This document shows positions 12,507 to 22,977 of a DNA stretch of 64,000 nucleotides, piece by piece. The stretch spans positions 4,216,001 to 4,280,000 of the forward strand of contig CM066302.1 in assembly GCA_033807695.1 (NCBI GenBank), read 5' to 3'. The stretch comes from Daedaleopsis sinensis (Eukaryota; Basidiomycota; Agaricomycetes; Polyporales; Polyporaceae). Position numbers and translations under genes: made by a program. Each line of letters starts with the position of its first letter. Positions within the stretch are counted from its first letter, which is position 1. The notes below the pieces were generated by a model. The model ran no database searches and was not told the DNA's origin. It was given only the letters and a program-made list of their open reading frames with translations.

Positions 12507-13902
12507 ATGAGACTGTCCGTATATATTGGAACTCCATTGCTCACCCTGCTACTTGCGCACACTCTACGTGCTACGACTCTTGGACTGCAGCAGCATCTGT
12601 CTTTGCAAGACGCGAAGAACAACAGTGGCATACACCTCGCCGTTTCTCCACATTGTGGTCTCCTGTCCGGGAAGGTAGCCGACGTCAACGCGGGCGTAAC
12701 ATTGAAGAAGATTAAGACCGTCGTAGCCTTTGGGGTATGTGCACTCTCATTCAGCGCTGGATGCGTGGGGTATCGACGAGGTTCCGAAGGACTCGTACAC
12801 AGACGGCGGACGACAGGACGGCGGACCTCTCCTGCCCCCAGTTGTCGTACCACCCGATGCTGAAGCCGGGGGAAGATCAACGGACGGGAAGGTCTGGGTG
12901 GAGGACCTAGCGGAGGACATAGGAGCGACTCTCATGGACTATGCAGTACGTCTACCCTCGCACATAGTCATTGCCGACGATGGAGCGTCGCTGCGACTAG
13001 CAATCTGGTGCATGCACGGACTTGAGTCTGTGGCCGAGTGCTATCAAGAAAGTAGATTTTATCGGGCAGAGTGAGTCGTATATGTTGTGTCTAAGACTGC
13101 TCACGAGCTGATCTGGATCTCATTCTACGCAGTGGCGACTTTCTTGAACCAATCGAACGAGCTCGACCCTGAGACTACGCTCTATGTCGTCTTCTTTGGT
13201 ATCAAGTAAGCAATCCCGCTGCGCTACCACTTCGCCCTATTAACGACGAACTCGCTTGCCCCACTCTACGCGTACAGTGACTTCGGAGACTCGAAGAGTA
13301 CGTCTCGTCCTTCCATGAATGTCCTATCGCTCAATGCGTGACTCGGCCGTGTGACAGCTGACGGGGTAGAGAACCTCCAAGCCGCCGCGCAGGTCATCCT
13401 CTCCCAGATCCGTATCCTCGCCGGGGCGCCCACGAACGCCCGCTCCTTTCTCATCGCAGACGTCTATGGCCTCGGCACACACACTCCCGCAGGCGACGCC
13501 TTCGTACAAACCGTCTTCTCTGGGCTGCACGAGCTCCATCTTGGGACGAACTCGACCGGACACCACGAGCCCGCAGGCGACGGCCCACAGCTCAATGTCG
13601 CGTTCGCGGACTTCAGTAGGATCTGGGACGGAGTCCTGGGCCCGACCCCGGGATTTGAGGCGTTCGGGTACGTGAGCACGGATGCGTGCATCGTGGACTG
13701 CTCGATCGAGTTCTGTGGGACGGACGGGATGTGCGATGACCCGGATCATTATTTCTACTATATCCCTTCGTAAGTGGACTTGTGCGGTGGTGTATTCGCG
13801 TGAATGACTGACGGGACACACTGTAGGCATCCATCGAAGGAAGGAATGAGAATCATGGCCGATTACGTGGAGGAGGTCCTCGACCGATGTAGCGTTGCGT
13901 GA
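12507..13902 (+). CDS. Secreted SGNH/GDSL esterase, CE16-like (seven exons)
   Basis: Seven exons (12507-12734, 12790-12945, 13001-13070, 13133-13205, 13278-13297, 13358-13769, 13827-13902) sum to a multiple of three and encode 344 residues. All introns are 55-72 nt GT-AG. The N terminus has a signal peptide (MRLSVYIGTPLLTLLLAH). The SGNH blocks are present in order. Block I is VVAFGDSYTDGG, spanning intron 1, with the catalytic Ser. Block II is DYAQSGA with the oxyanion Gly. Block III is FFGINDFGD with the oxyanion Asn. Block V is DPDHYFYYIPSHPS with the catalytic Asp and His. The order and spacing match fungal acetylesterases of carbohydrate esterase family 16, which remove acetyl groups from hemicellulose fragments outside the cell. 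Substrate is inferred from family resemblance only. The gene appears intact. Confidence 0.9.
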
Positions 13903-14411
13903 TATGTATCGAAAGTGCGCAGGTCAGTCGTTCCAGTAGTGCGTTTCAGTTAGTTCTTTGATAATTAAGCCATCTTGATAGGAATACATGTTGTATTTGT
14001 ATGAACCATATCCATTTCGCGCGGTTATGACGACATCTTGTCGAACACATGTCCGATATTTTACGGGGAAAATGTCTCCGGCCTTGCACAGACGCTGTCG
14101 AAAGGCGGAGAGACCCTGTGAAGAGTGAACAGGTATGAACCTATACCTTGGCATAATGTGTGAGGGAAAACGTCCTGCTAGGCAATCGATTCTCGGATTT
14201 TGGGTTATCGTCATCGCAGTGCCCGTGCTGTATTGTGGTGCAGGAGTGGGTTACGTCTAGACTGGCGCACCATGGTCAATGTGGATGCATTGATTCTATA
14301 TAGTTCAGCTTACAGACTCGACTCTTCCCTCAAGTCACGACGCGAACCTCTTCGTTGCCAATCGCAATAAGGCCAACCATATTGACTGCTCTATGTCCGT
14401 ACAGTATAAGT
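13903..14411. other. Intergenic region
   Basis: This is a 0.5 kb gap after the esterase. A 96-codon frame is open on the minus strand at 13924-14214, but it has no recognisable motif and overlaps the probable esterase 3' UTR. I do not call it a gene. Confidence 0.35.
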
Positions 14412-15243
14412 ATGTATGTCTCCGTAATGACAATGTCGCCGTTACTGATGTCCTCGCTCGACAGGGGGTTTTCGACAACCATGCCCAGTGAACTAACGTC
14501 TGAGGATGATGTGGCATCCGATTTCTCCCGTAGCTTCCGGCTGACCGTCGTGGTGATCGTGGTCTGCGTTGTCGTGACTGCGCTTGTCTCTGTGGGACTC
14601 CTGATTTATTTCCTCATGAAGAGGAGGCGCCGATCGGCGCCCCACAGTTCTCGAGTCTCGCTAGGTGTGTGCATGTGACATGGTCTACCCGCGAGGAGTG
14701 GCTCACGCGACTTTCTGGCACGCAGCACCATCGGAGAGGTCTACCTCTACTCGCGCTCTCATGACGCGCATCACCCCCTTCACGGATTTTCGTACGCGTC
14801 CCTTCTCAGTGGATTTGGACGACTTGCCTCCCGCGCGGGCTCGCTCTACGACACCGGCGACCAGCCTGTGGGGGTCTCCGGGCGTGTCTGGCTCACAGAG
14901 CAGTCGCTCCGATGAGCCGTCGAGCTCTCACCACGCATCCACCACGTCGCTTCATCCCCAGACTTCGGCTATCCTCCCTCCCTCACCACGGCTAAAACCT
15001 CCTCGCCAGACGCATCATGCGGGGGCGTATTCTCCCGCTGTGCAAACTGAACGCGGTGGCGACCCTTCTGCTGCTGCTGCTGCATCTGGTGGAGATGCAC
15101 GACCGTCTGCGCCATCTGTCTCGGGAGGTCCGTCGGTTCCCCACCCCCACGGCCAACTTCCGCAAGATGTACATCAGTGGGACCTGGAGAGTAGGACCGG
15201 CTCCGTGCCGTCGTCGATCCCGCCTCCGTACTCTTCACTCTGA
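14412..15243 (+). CDS. PY-tailed single-pass membrane protein, member 1
   Basis: Two exons (14412-14664 and 14726-15243) join in phase to give 256 residues. The intron follows the transmembrane segment, as in other family members. A short acidic and Ser/Thr-containing N-terminal part is followed by a strong membrane span (FRLTVVVIVVCVVVTALVSV) and a basic stop-transfer (KRRRRS). The tail is Ser/Pro-rich with an alanine run, and it ends in SSIPPPYSSL, a PPxY motif. It lacks the DGGVxLxGGP block of most long-tailed relatives and has almost no ectodomain. No signal peptide is seen; the first in-frame ATG was used, and an upstream exon is possible. PPxY motifs are ligands for WW domains of Rsp5/NEDD4 ubiquitin ligases (established), so ligase recruitment is a reasonable inference. 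Confidence 0.7.
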
Positions 15244-16651
15244 ACGCTATCATCTGGCGAGATAGCACTCTGCCTTGGAATTATTCAGGTTCGTCGTAAT
15301 AGTTTCCGGCGCGCAGTATGCGTATCTGTCTGACACACAGCTCAGATCTGGACGAGATATGTATATACACGGACTATGTATGACCAGGCAGACATCTGCA
15401 TGTGTGGATCATATTCGCGGCTGTCTGCTGGGTTACGCTCTTTGTTTCCCGTACGGGCTATACTCTTATGTGAGTGCATCTGCGTTAAGATACAGCTACA
15501 GGCTGACCGACGACGTCTAAGAATCCCTCAAGGAAAGGACGAGAATCATGAGATGTACATAACTCGCCCGAGGTGCTCGCGTGATGTGGTGAGTTATGTG
15601 ACTTGTTTTTCGCTGCATGTCCGCACCCGCATCTACTTATCTTCCAAATAGCTCTGCATCTAGCGAGGTGTTCTGTCTCGGGATAGCTGGAAGAGCCGGT
15701 CTTCCAGAAGTAACTCTCCAGTCTCTCGTTCACTCCACCCAAAACAGAACACGTTGTAAAGGCTGTGAAACGACACAGTCAGTTCAGCGCATGGCCGTAT
15801 CAACTCAAAGTCCAGCCAGTCTCCTTCGGCTTCATGTACGGCTCCCTCGAGGTGCTGCACGATAGGCCGCATACGTTCTGGTTCATCATTCCGGTTGACT
15901 TTGCTCATATCTTCCCCGGTTGTTCTACAACTGTCAACATTGTACGAACCAGAGACGGTCGTCGCGACTCTGTCATTTTGCAACAGATGCGAGTCTAGCC
16001 GGATATTGAATGATGAATGTGCAGACTAACGGGTGTAGTGCCGGTGAGCTCTCGCCGTTTCAGCCCTCTTCTGTCAGTCAAGGTTGACACGTGTACATCA
16101 TATTGTATCAAGAGAAGCCTCAGGGAGACAAAATAGTTGCAACAAAATCAACACCGCATGTCACCGTACAAGTACCGAGGATTAATTGGACATCGTACCC
16201 GCTGCCCACGCCACACCTCTCTACTCCGGACGCCTAAGGACGCTAGGGGCGCGACAATGCGATGTTACTGAGATACTAGAAAGGATGTAGGTCATGAATA
16301 ATTGATTTGGTGAACATTTCATTACGTTGTTCTGATGCTCCTCGGTCACTAGTCGTGGGAGTGTGGTCGGAATGATTCGATGTATCGCCGCCTTATCAAA
16401 CCTCACGGACGTCGGATGCTTTTTCCATCTTCACCATGTGCTCTGATGAGCTTCGACAGCGTGTGGCACTGCAATTGCCTTTGCACCGGGACCTCGTCAT
16501 TGCCTCGACAACCTCCCTCAAAACCAAATTGGTTCACGGAAGGTCATCTCCTCTCATCTTCCATAGCATCCCTGCACTCGACGCGAGCACTTCGTACGAC
16601 TGTCTGCTGCTCCCGCTAGCGTCGCATACACACCTCGGCCCGTACCGTTAA
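15244..16651. other. 1.4 kb without a confident gene
   Basis: Frames are open on both strands around 15660-15998. The plus frame (to 15998) and the minus frame (15660-15983) both look fairly protein-like, yet neither has a motif, signal peptide or intron set I can defend. No repeat ends or RNA genes were seen. The last few hundred bases are presumably the promoter of the next gene. Confidence 0.3.
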
Positions 16652-18257
16652 ATGGGAACCATTTCTAGCCGCATCCGTAAGTACGAAGACTTCTGCACCG
16701 GGCGCATCTGACGGAAGACGGGCTTTGACATAGCTTCTCTTCTCCCGCCCGTGGCCGGGGCCCAGACGAGCACTACCGGCTTTCTCTCTCCCAAGCTATA
16801 TTGGCTAGCCGTGTGCTGCGTCGAGCTTACTTTCATCACCCCCACATTCGCGCAGACCCTCAAGATTTCATCTTGGACTCCGCACCTCCCGAGGCAATGC
16901 GAACCTACTTTCATCACCTGGCAAGGTGGTCGGTCACCGTATCGCTTGTCTATCGTCACCAAGGGCATCAAGGCTCTTCCTGCGCAAACGTACGAGGATA
17001 TCGAGGCGCGCTCCTTCGTCTGGAACACTACCATGCCAACAGGAACTGCCGTTACTTTCACAGTCGTCGACAGTGTCAACAATCTTGCATCCGTATCGAA
17101 CGAAGTTCCACTGCAGTATAGTGAAGATGATAGCTGTCTTTCCAGCAGCGCTGCAACTCCGCTAAGAAACAAGCTATCTCTACGTCAGAGACGAGGCTGG
17201 GGGATCGGTGCGGGTCGAGGGAACAGTACCGGCACGCTCGGTGGGTTTCCTTTTCCCGGGGCTACCAGGTAAGTGACTATGGTCCTTAAGCATCTACCAT
17301 TGCTGCATGCTAATCTGGCCGCTATCAGCTGGCCTAGGCCTTCAACATTCACGACTACTAGTACTGTTGTCGAGTCACCGTCGACGACAGTAACAACACC
17401 GCCAAGCGTGACGGACATGGCTACCCCTCAGGCATCGCGACTGGGAACAGGAGCTATTGTCGGTATCGCGCTCGGTGCGGGAATCGCAGGGACCGTGATC
17501 GTGGCACTGCTCCTTGGATGCATGATCAGACGGAGACGACTCAGGCTAGGACACAAGCTCTGCGAAGAAAGTCCACGTGAGTCCTCCTCTTTCGCCCCGA
17601 CGTATTTTGACTCACGCCCTCACAGCGGCCTCACGGGAAACCTCGGCGCGACGCACAACACATGTGACACCATTCACACAGTGGAGAACCCGTCCTCCAC
17701 CAGACAACTCTTCGACGTTACTTGCACGCCCGGGGTCGGAGGCGACTCATCACTCCGAGATCGCCAGGGAGAGCGCATGTCTGGACCCAAAGCTGCGCGA
17801 TCGTCACTATGATGATCTTGAAGATCCGTCGAGCGTGTCGCGGGAAGTCCAGCCAGCGGTTTCAGCGGTCTTCCTGCCGGAAGCGCGACCAGACACTCCT
17901 CTAAGCGAGCAGGCGCGTCGGCAGGAACGCGCTCGGACTGCGCTGCGGCTGAAGATCGAGTCGTCTGTCGGCGCTGTGCGACGAGCATCTAATGGTGGCG
18001 GCGAGGCGCGCAGACCGTCTCTGCACTGCGGAAACGAAGAGCCCAATCCGCCACCAGCACTCTTCCATGGAGGGGATGACGAGCATGCAGACGTAGCCAG
18101 CGAGCGTGCCTTTGGGGTACATGTCGTAGAGGTGAACCACGGTCAGAACGGAGCATTGCGTATTAGCGATAGGCGGACAGAGATTGTTGCTGCTCCATGG
18201 GAGCTTGATAGTGACTCTGTACCGTCGACATGTCCTCCTCCGTACTCTCACGCTTGA
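16652..18257 (+). CDS. PY-tailed membrane protein with ectodomain, member 2
   Basis: Four exons (16652-16676, 16734-17268, 17329-17576, 17626-18257) join in phase to give 479 residues. A hydrophobic segment ending FITPTFAQ acts as a probable signal peptide. An ectodomain of about 110 residues follows, with the family hallmarks QCEPTFITWQGG, SPYRLSI, RSFVWNTTMPTGT and DDSCL. Then come a short Ser/Thr stalk, a Gly/Ala-rich membrane span (about residues 228-252) and RRRRLRL. The 49 nt intron sits just after the membrane segment. The long tail ends STCPPPYSHA, a PPxY motif, but has no DGGV block. The ectodomain pattern resembles a small beta-sandwich; a distant link to Kre9/Knh1-type domains is possible but unproven. 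Function is unknown; a surface sensor or ligase adaptor role is inference. Confidence 0.8.
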
Positions 18258-18623
18258 CGGGCCACTGTACCCGTGCAACCTTGCTATCCGAGTCCCTATG
18301 CAACACTAGACATCCACCTTCGGTGGCTCACTCGAGAGGTGTGATGAGCGCGGGCGATGAGTTGTCGATCGTAGTTCTAGTCCCGCTCGCAATGCAGGGG
18401 AGCTGGATAGAATGTGTTGTAGTAATATAAACGTGCAAAATATGTAAGTCGTCCCTTGTACGCAGGTATATCTTTGTACAGAAATAACGTACACGGTAAT
18501 CGGAGAGGTGCCATTGCGATCGACAGATGGTGAGGCTCGACACATAGACATAGGCCCGGCTCATGAAAGGGGAACACAATTCCTTTCACGATCACTAGAA
18601 CCCAGCAAGAGGGTAGGAGCGAC
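18258..18623. other. Convergent intergenic region
   Basis: This 366 bp lies between two genes that end towards each other, and presumably holds both 3' UTRs. No distinctive structure was seen. Confidence 0.4.
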
Positions 18624-19622
18624 TCAACCGAGAAGGTCTGGCTGGGCGTACGCGAGTGTCGGCTGCACACTCTTCCGGGACATCCATTTAACTTCTCGCA
18701 AGATGACACGCTCGAGCTTGATGCTCTTTCCACCGGCGATCTTCAGCTCACCACTCGGTCCCTGTACGTGACGGAACGAGTCAGCTCAGTACCTCCATCT
18801 CTGCATTAATTATGACATACCACAATGGTGCGAAGCTCGTCGTAGACCTCTCGCGCAAGCTGTGCTCGAGTGATGGGCAATTGAGGCTCTCCCTGTTTGC
18901 GTTGGCGGAGAAGGTTGCGTTGCTTGGAAGAGGAGTATGGATACCCAGCGAGCTGCATATTCGACGGCCACCGTGACTGCGGTAAGCAAGTGTTTTGAAC
19001 AGAGAAGCAGGCGGCACCGCACTTACACGGAGGCGGATTGAGAACTTCCCCGGGCCGTCATGGAACAAATTGTCGGCGAACGCATTGGCATCTGGGTCGC
19101 CACAGAGGCCGTGTTTGGCATGTGCAAGGTAGATGTCGAAAGGCACTGGGTTCAAGAGCTTTAAGGGCGGGCTTCCTCCAGTATAAGCCGTTTGATCAAT
19201 GGGCTAAAAGTCCATATCGATGACTGTCAGTTTCAGAATAACGCTGGTTGTACGGACGTACCATTATCTGCTCATACGAGAGAAGTCTCACTTCATCGCT
19301 CAGTCGCCATCCATCTTCTGCCTTGAGATGAGTCATGATCCCATCGCCGAACAATATACTCCCGGTAAGAAATTCGTCGAGGTTGTGCTAAATATAAATA
19401 TATGGGGGGACAGTGTGAGCATTGAGTCGTTTCCCGGTGAAATGTACATACAACGGGTTCAGGTCCTTGTTGATCCTCCAAGTAGGGGGCCTGACAAGAG
19501 ATCTGCCATACACCGTTGCTATCCATCTTGAAGGGCCAACCTTCAGGGTCGATAACGGTGATCCTTTCAGGAGGAATGGGTGCTAGCAAGCAGTCAGGGC
19601 AAACACAGCGGTTCTTGGGCAT
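18624..19622 (-). CDS. Conserved-looking protein of unknown function, 255 aa (five exons)
   Basis: Five minus-strand exons (19452-19622, 19262-19387, 19027-19203, 18821-18976, 18624-18761) join in phase to give 255 residues. Every intron is 50-65 nt with GTATGT, GTACGT or GTAAGT donors. The N terminus is MPKNRCVCPDCLLAPIPPER, with two CxxC-like cysteine spacings that might bind a metal. A block GWPFKMDSNGVWQISCQAPY follows. The middle is acidic and mixed, and the end is basic with VILREVKWMSRKSVQPTLAY. There is no signal peptide or membrane span. The regular splicing and composition argue for a real, functional gene. I do not recognise the family and assign no role. Confidence 0.75.
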
Positions 19623-21138
19623 GGTGAGTGATGATGAGCAGTACAATGAACTAGGATGAGACTCACAACTCAGAGTCAGAGGGCCTATTATACTCTTCAA
19701 GTCGACGGATATCCGTTGCGCAAGAAGTGTCAAGAGCGTACGGATGCACGCACTGCCAATATGACTATCTGCCTGTATATCCTGGACGCACGGATAAAAA
19801 GTAGAGGCACAAGCATAACTTGTTGCGCTCCCCGAGATATGCGTTTTGGCTTGGAAATGCCAGACAAAGTTGGAGCTAGGCGAAAGGCGCACGCGGCGGA
19901 CCCCGCCAACTCGAATGTGGATTTGCGTAGCAGAAGGAAAGATGTCAGTCTGGGGGCCATTCAGAGAGCCGCATGAAACAGGACAAGCGCTACTCACGCT
20001 GGTGGGGGCTACAGAAACCGGGCAGTGACTCGGTAGGGCACGAGGGTCCCGTTCCGTGTGTAGACGGATATCGACGAGCAGGATACGTTGCATCCTGGCA
20101 AGCAGCTTCGAGGACCGGCCCATGTGCCTAACTTCTGTCGGAATATTGAGAGACAATATACTCCGGATTATCTGGTCATTGCAACAAGGCTCATCTATGA
20201 GCGAAGACCAGGAGCGCAGGATAAAGCGTGGATGGAGGGCGTGAGGGGCGACGGAGAAGTGCGCTAACAGTAGGCAATGCGTACCTTTCATGTCCGAATA
20301 TCAAGATAGTCGTTCTTGGGTCTAGAGGGGCTGACTGGTTTCAACTGTGAGGTTCCCGACATATTATCTCGGGCGGGGTCAATACTAGCGCTCATAAGCG
20401 CCTAGGACACCCTACCCTAACGCGAGCAGCAGGTCGGCAGGATTTCGTGATACAATGATGTGATGATGCAAATGCTATAGTCTCAAAGGTCAGATACGCT
20501 GATATGGAGCAGATGAAACTCGTGAGCATCGACCAGACAAAAATTGTTGACAGGGACGAGACAGCATCGACTGCATGCTTTGACGGCACGGGCAACGGAC
20601 ACTTGCTTGAGTAGGCAGGCCGAGTTTTCTGTGACGAAGCCGAGTGAGAGTATTGCTGACCAGCATAGATCTTGACATACGCTTAGGTGAGTCGAGAAAC
20701 CCAGACTCATGGTCAAGTTGAGGCACTATCGGCCGGGAGACCTCCAGTTAGACACCTAGAGACGACAATCAGTCGAAGTTGGCTATAGCGCTGAGGACTC
20801 ACCTAAAGGATATCTGGGTGATCACATTGGATGAACATAGAGGACTGCAAATGCATCTCGTAGGAAGATGGCTAAGAAAGCGGACAGAACAAGCTCAAGG
20901 TTGGGGAAGCTGAACGATATCTCGGACGTATCAGGCGCTCCGGAGCCGACGACCATGGCATGGATCACTTAGTGTCGTGGGCGCTCCGAAGCGACTGCCA
21001 AGCGTCGATGACGCTGCTCCCAGAGGGATACACACGACGCGCGCGGAGAGACGTGTAATCAGTATGGGATATATGTGGACTATAGGGATAAGTAACGAGA
21101 AGGAAACGAGCGTGAGACACGCGCTCGGGTTCAAGACA
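19623..21138. other. 1.5 kb without a confident gene
   Basis: The minus strand stays open for a long way upstream of the 255-residue gene (to about 20291) and again at about 20392-20726, but no frame shows a domain. A minus-strand hydrophobic stretch (CLTLVSFSLLIPIVHIYPIL) at about 21063-21122 lies just beyond the stop of the next gene and in another frame. It could be the wreck of a lost membrane span, or chance. Confidence 0.3.
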
Positions 21139-21843
21139 CTAGTGAAGGCAAGCAGCGTCGTCTGACAACATGGAAACCTCAGCATCCTGGTTGGTCTGAC
21201 AATTCTGGATACGTACCGCTCGCCTGAACCACGAAAGGCTCGGTCAGTGCGTAGACGCCTTTCGCATCGGAGACCTCGATGACGGCGGAATGACCTGGAC
21301 GACGGAGTGAGTGTTGATGAAACACGTACACATGCGGTCATAGGAGAACGTACCGGCCGGAACGTTGGTGTTCCACGGAACGGAGCGATTGGTAACGTTC
21401 TCGACAGACATCGCCGTGCGTACGTCGTTATCTGCGACCCTATAGACAGGTTGAAAGGATAATGAGTCGCCGCCACACGCATGGGAGGTAGTGAGATGCG
21501 TACATCTGGATGCAATGTGAGAACTGGAGTCGTCAATCATGTAGCTTCATGCTAGCAAGTAGAGCAGAACTTACAACCATGAATGGAGCTACGATAGACT
21601 GCCGTCAGGATCTCAGTAAACGCGTCTGTGACGCATGACTCACGGATACCGCCAACCCAGTGGATTATCATGCTCTTGCATTGTACGGCGGAGTTTCTGT
21701 GCAACAGTCAGCGGAGCTAGACGTTATGCCAAGATGGAGACTTACGGCGTCGGAAGAACAAGCTTCGTCCTGACTGCCAAAGTCGAAGCTGTCGAGAGTC
21801 CGATCAGGAGGACAGTTGTGGCAAAGCAAAGCAAGCGAGACAT
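21139..21843 (-). CDS. Short secreted paralog: signal peptide plus ectodomain only, member 3
   Basis: Six minus-strand exons (21746-21843, 21644-21696, 21575-21598, 21354-21431, 21217-21294, 21139-21161) join in phase to 117 residues. The protein begins with a good signal peptide (MSRLLCFATTVLLIGLSTAS). It then has the same ectodomain hallmarks as its neighbours: AVQCKSMIIHWVGG, RSVPWNTNVPAG, VIEVSDAKG and DDAACLH. A stop follows exactly where the relatives continue into their Ser/Thr stalk and membrane span. It would therefore be secreted, without stalk, membrane anchor or PY tail. One intron (21432-21574) is longer than the rest, so the splice choice there is less certain. It is either a dedicated soluble form or a truncated relic; clean phases at all five junctions favour expression. 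Confidence 0.65.
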
Positions 21844-22977
21844 CTTGAAGATATTAGTGCAGTAAGTTTGGGGTAGCTAAAGATGGTAAAGTGAGAAGTG
21901 CAAGAGGGAGATGAAGACTTCAGAGGCCTACCTGTGCCGTTCCACCATCGAGGCTTTATACCCCATCGGTTGTAGATGAGGGCGGGCCCAGACAACCGTC
22001 CTTGATCGCGAAGCTGGTTTGCATTGAGTCGAAACCAAAAGCAATGTTCCAATGTCGGTCTTGGAGATGTGAGTAGTCCGCGGCTGTATTCAATCGAGGG
22101 TTCTTCCGAAGGCTGAGCAGAGCGCCCGTAGGTATGTTGGTGTTTCGACACTGGAACTTCACAGTTACATACATGTTGGTGCAGGGTCTAAAGATCTGGT
22201 GAGCAGTGTTTTGATATGTACCAATCCATACCTGAATTAGCGTACTACGTGCTAACCACTGGGTTAGCCGTCGGACAAAATGGTAGTGAGCAGTAAGATG
22301 CATCCAAGCGCTTGCGACACCCATCAATGTATTTGCGGTTGTTTGTGTCATTACATTCTCACGCCACCTTTTTCTTCGTGGGCGGACCGCCCACCGGTCT
22401 CCATCAACTCAACGACGACCATCCTCGAGCTCTAATCGAGCTCTAACAACATGCGACCAGTTATCTCAGCATGGCGGAATACTACTGGCTCTCTGCATCT
22501 GTGCTCTCCGACTTCTCGTTACTTTCAGCTTGCCTATGTAGATCTCAATCCTGGCGAGGGGGCGTCGACTGCCGCGCGACTGAGTTGCTGGTCTTTCTGA
22601 GGGTGGAACTGGGGTAGGATTCACAAGCTGAGGGCGCATCACCGTATGCGGTACGCGCTGTTATTCTCTTGGTATCTACTGACACCCACAAAACACTGGT
22701 ATAGAATGCCGGGACGATACCAGAGGCTGAGCTTACAGGCCTCTTGTGCCCAGCTCACGACCTGCTCGCGAACCTCGCTGCCTACGCGTTATCTGTATAG
22801 CCCTAGTCGTGCGACTAGCAGTAATACTCCCCATGCTATCTTCAGACGCACTTGCCACACACCCTCGTCACTCGGACTCCACGGACATTCCTCACCATTT
22901 TGATCTCGTTGGAAACCTTCATGTCGTGCAATATCGCAGTACGTCTCCTTCTATCCTATCTTTAACTTTCTCTTCAC
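21844..22977. other. Divergent intergenic region with an unassigned minus-strand frame
   Basis: This region separates two family members transcribed away from each other and must hold both promoters. Minus-strand frames at 21804-22351 read in places like protein (RDQGRLSGPALIYNRWGIKP) up to a plausible GTAGG donor. They may be an upstream exon of the short secreted paralog or an unrelated small gene. I could not choose. Confidence 0.3.

Noticed and set aside
19293..20291. 332-codon minus-strand frame reading through the 255-residue gene
   Set aside because: Only the part after MPKNRC fits a spliced gene; the upstream part has no coding features and the downstream part reads through introns.
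20392..20726. Minus-strand hydrophobic frames that might be a lost membrane exon of member 3
   Set aside because: No splice path joins them in phase to member 3, and no basic stop-transfer or PY tail follows.
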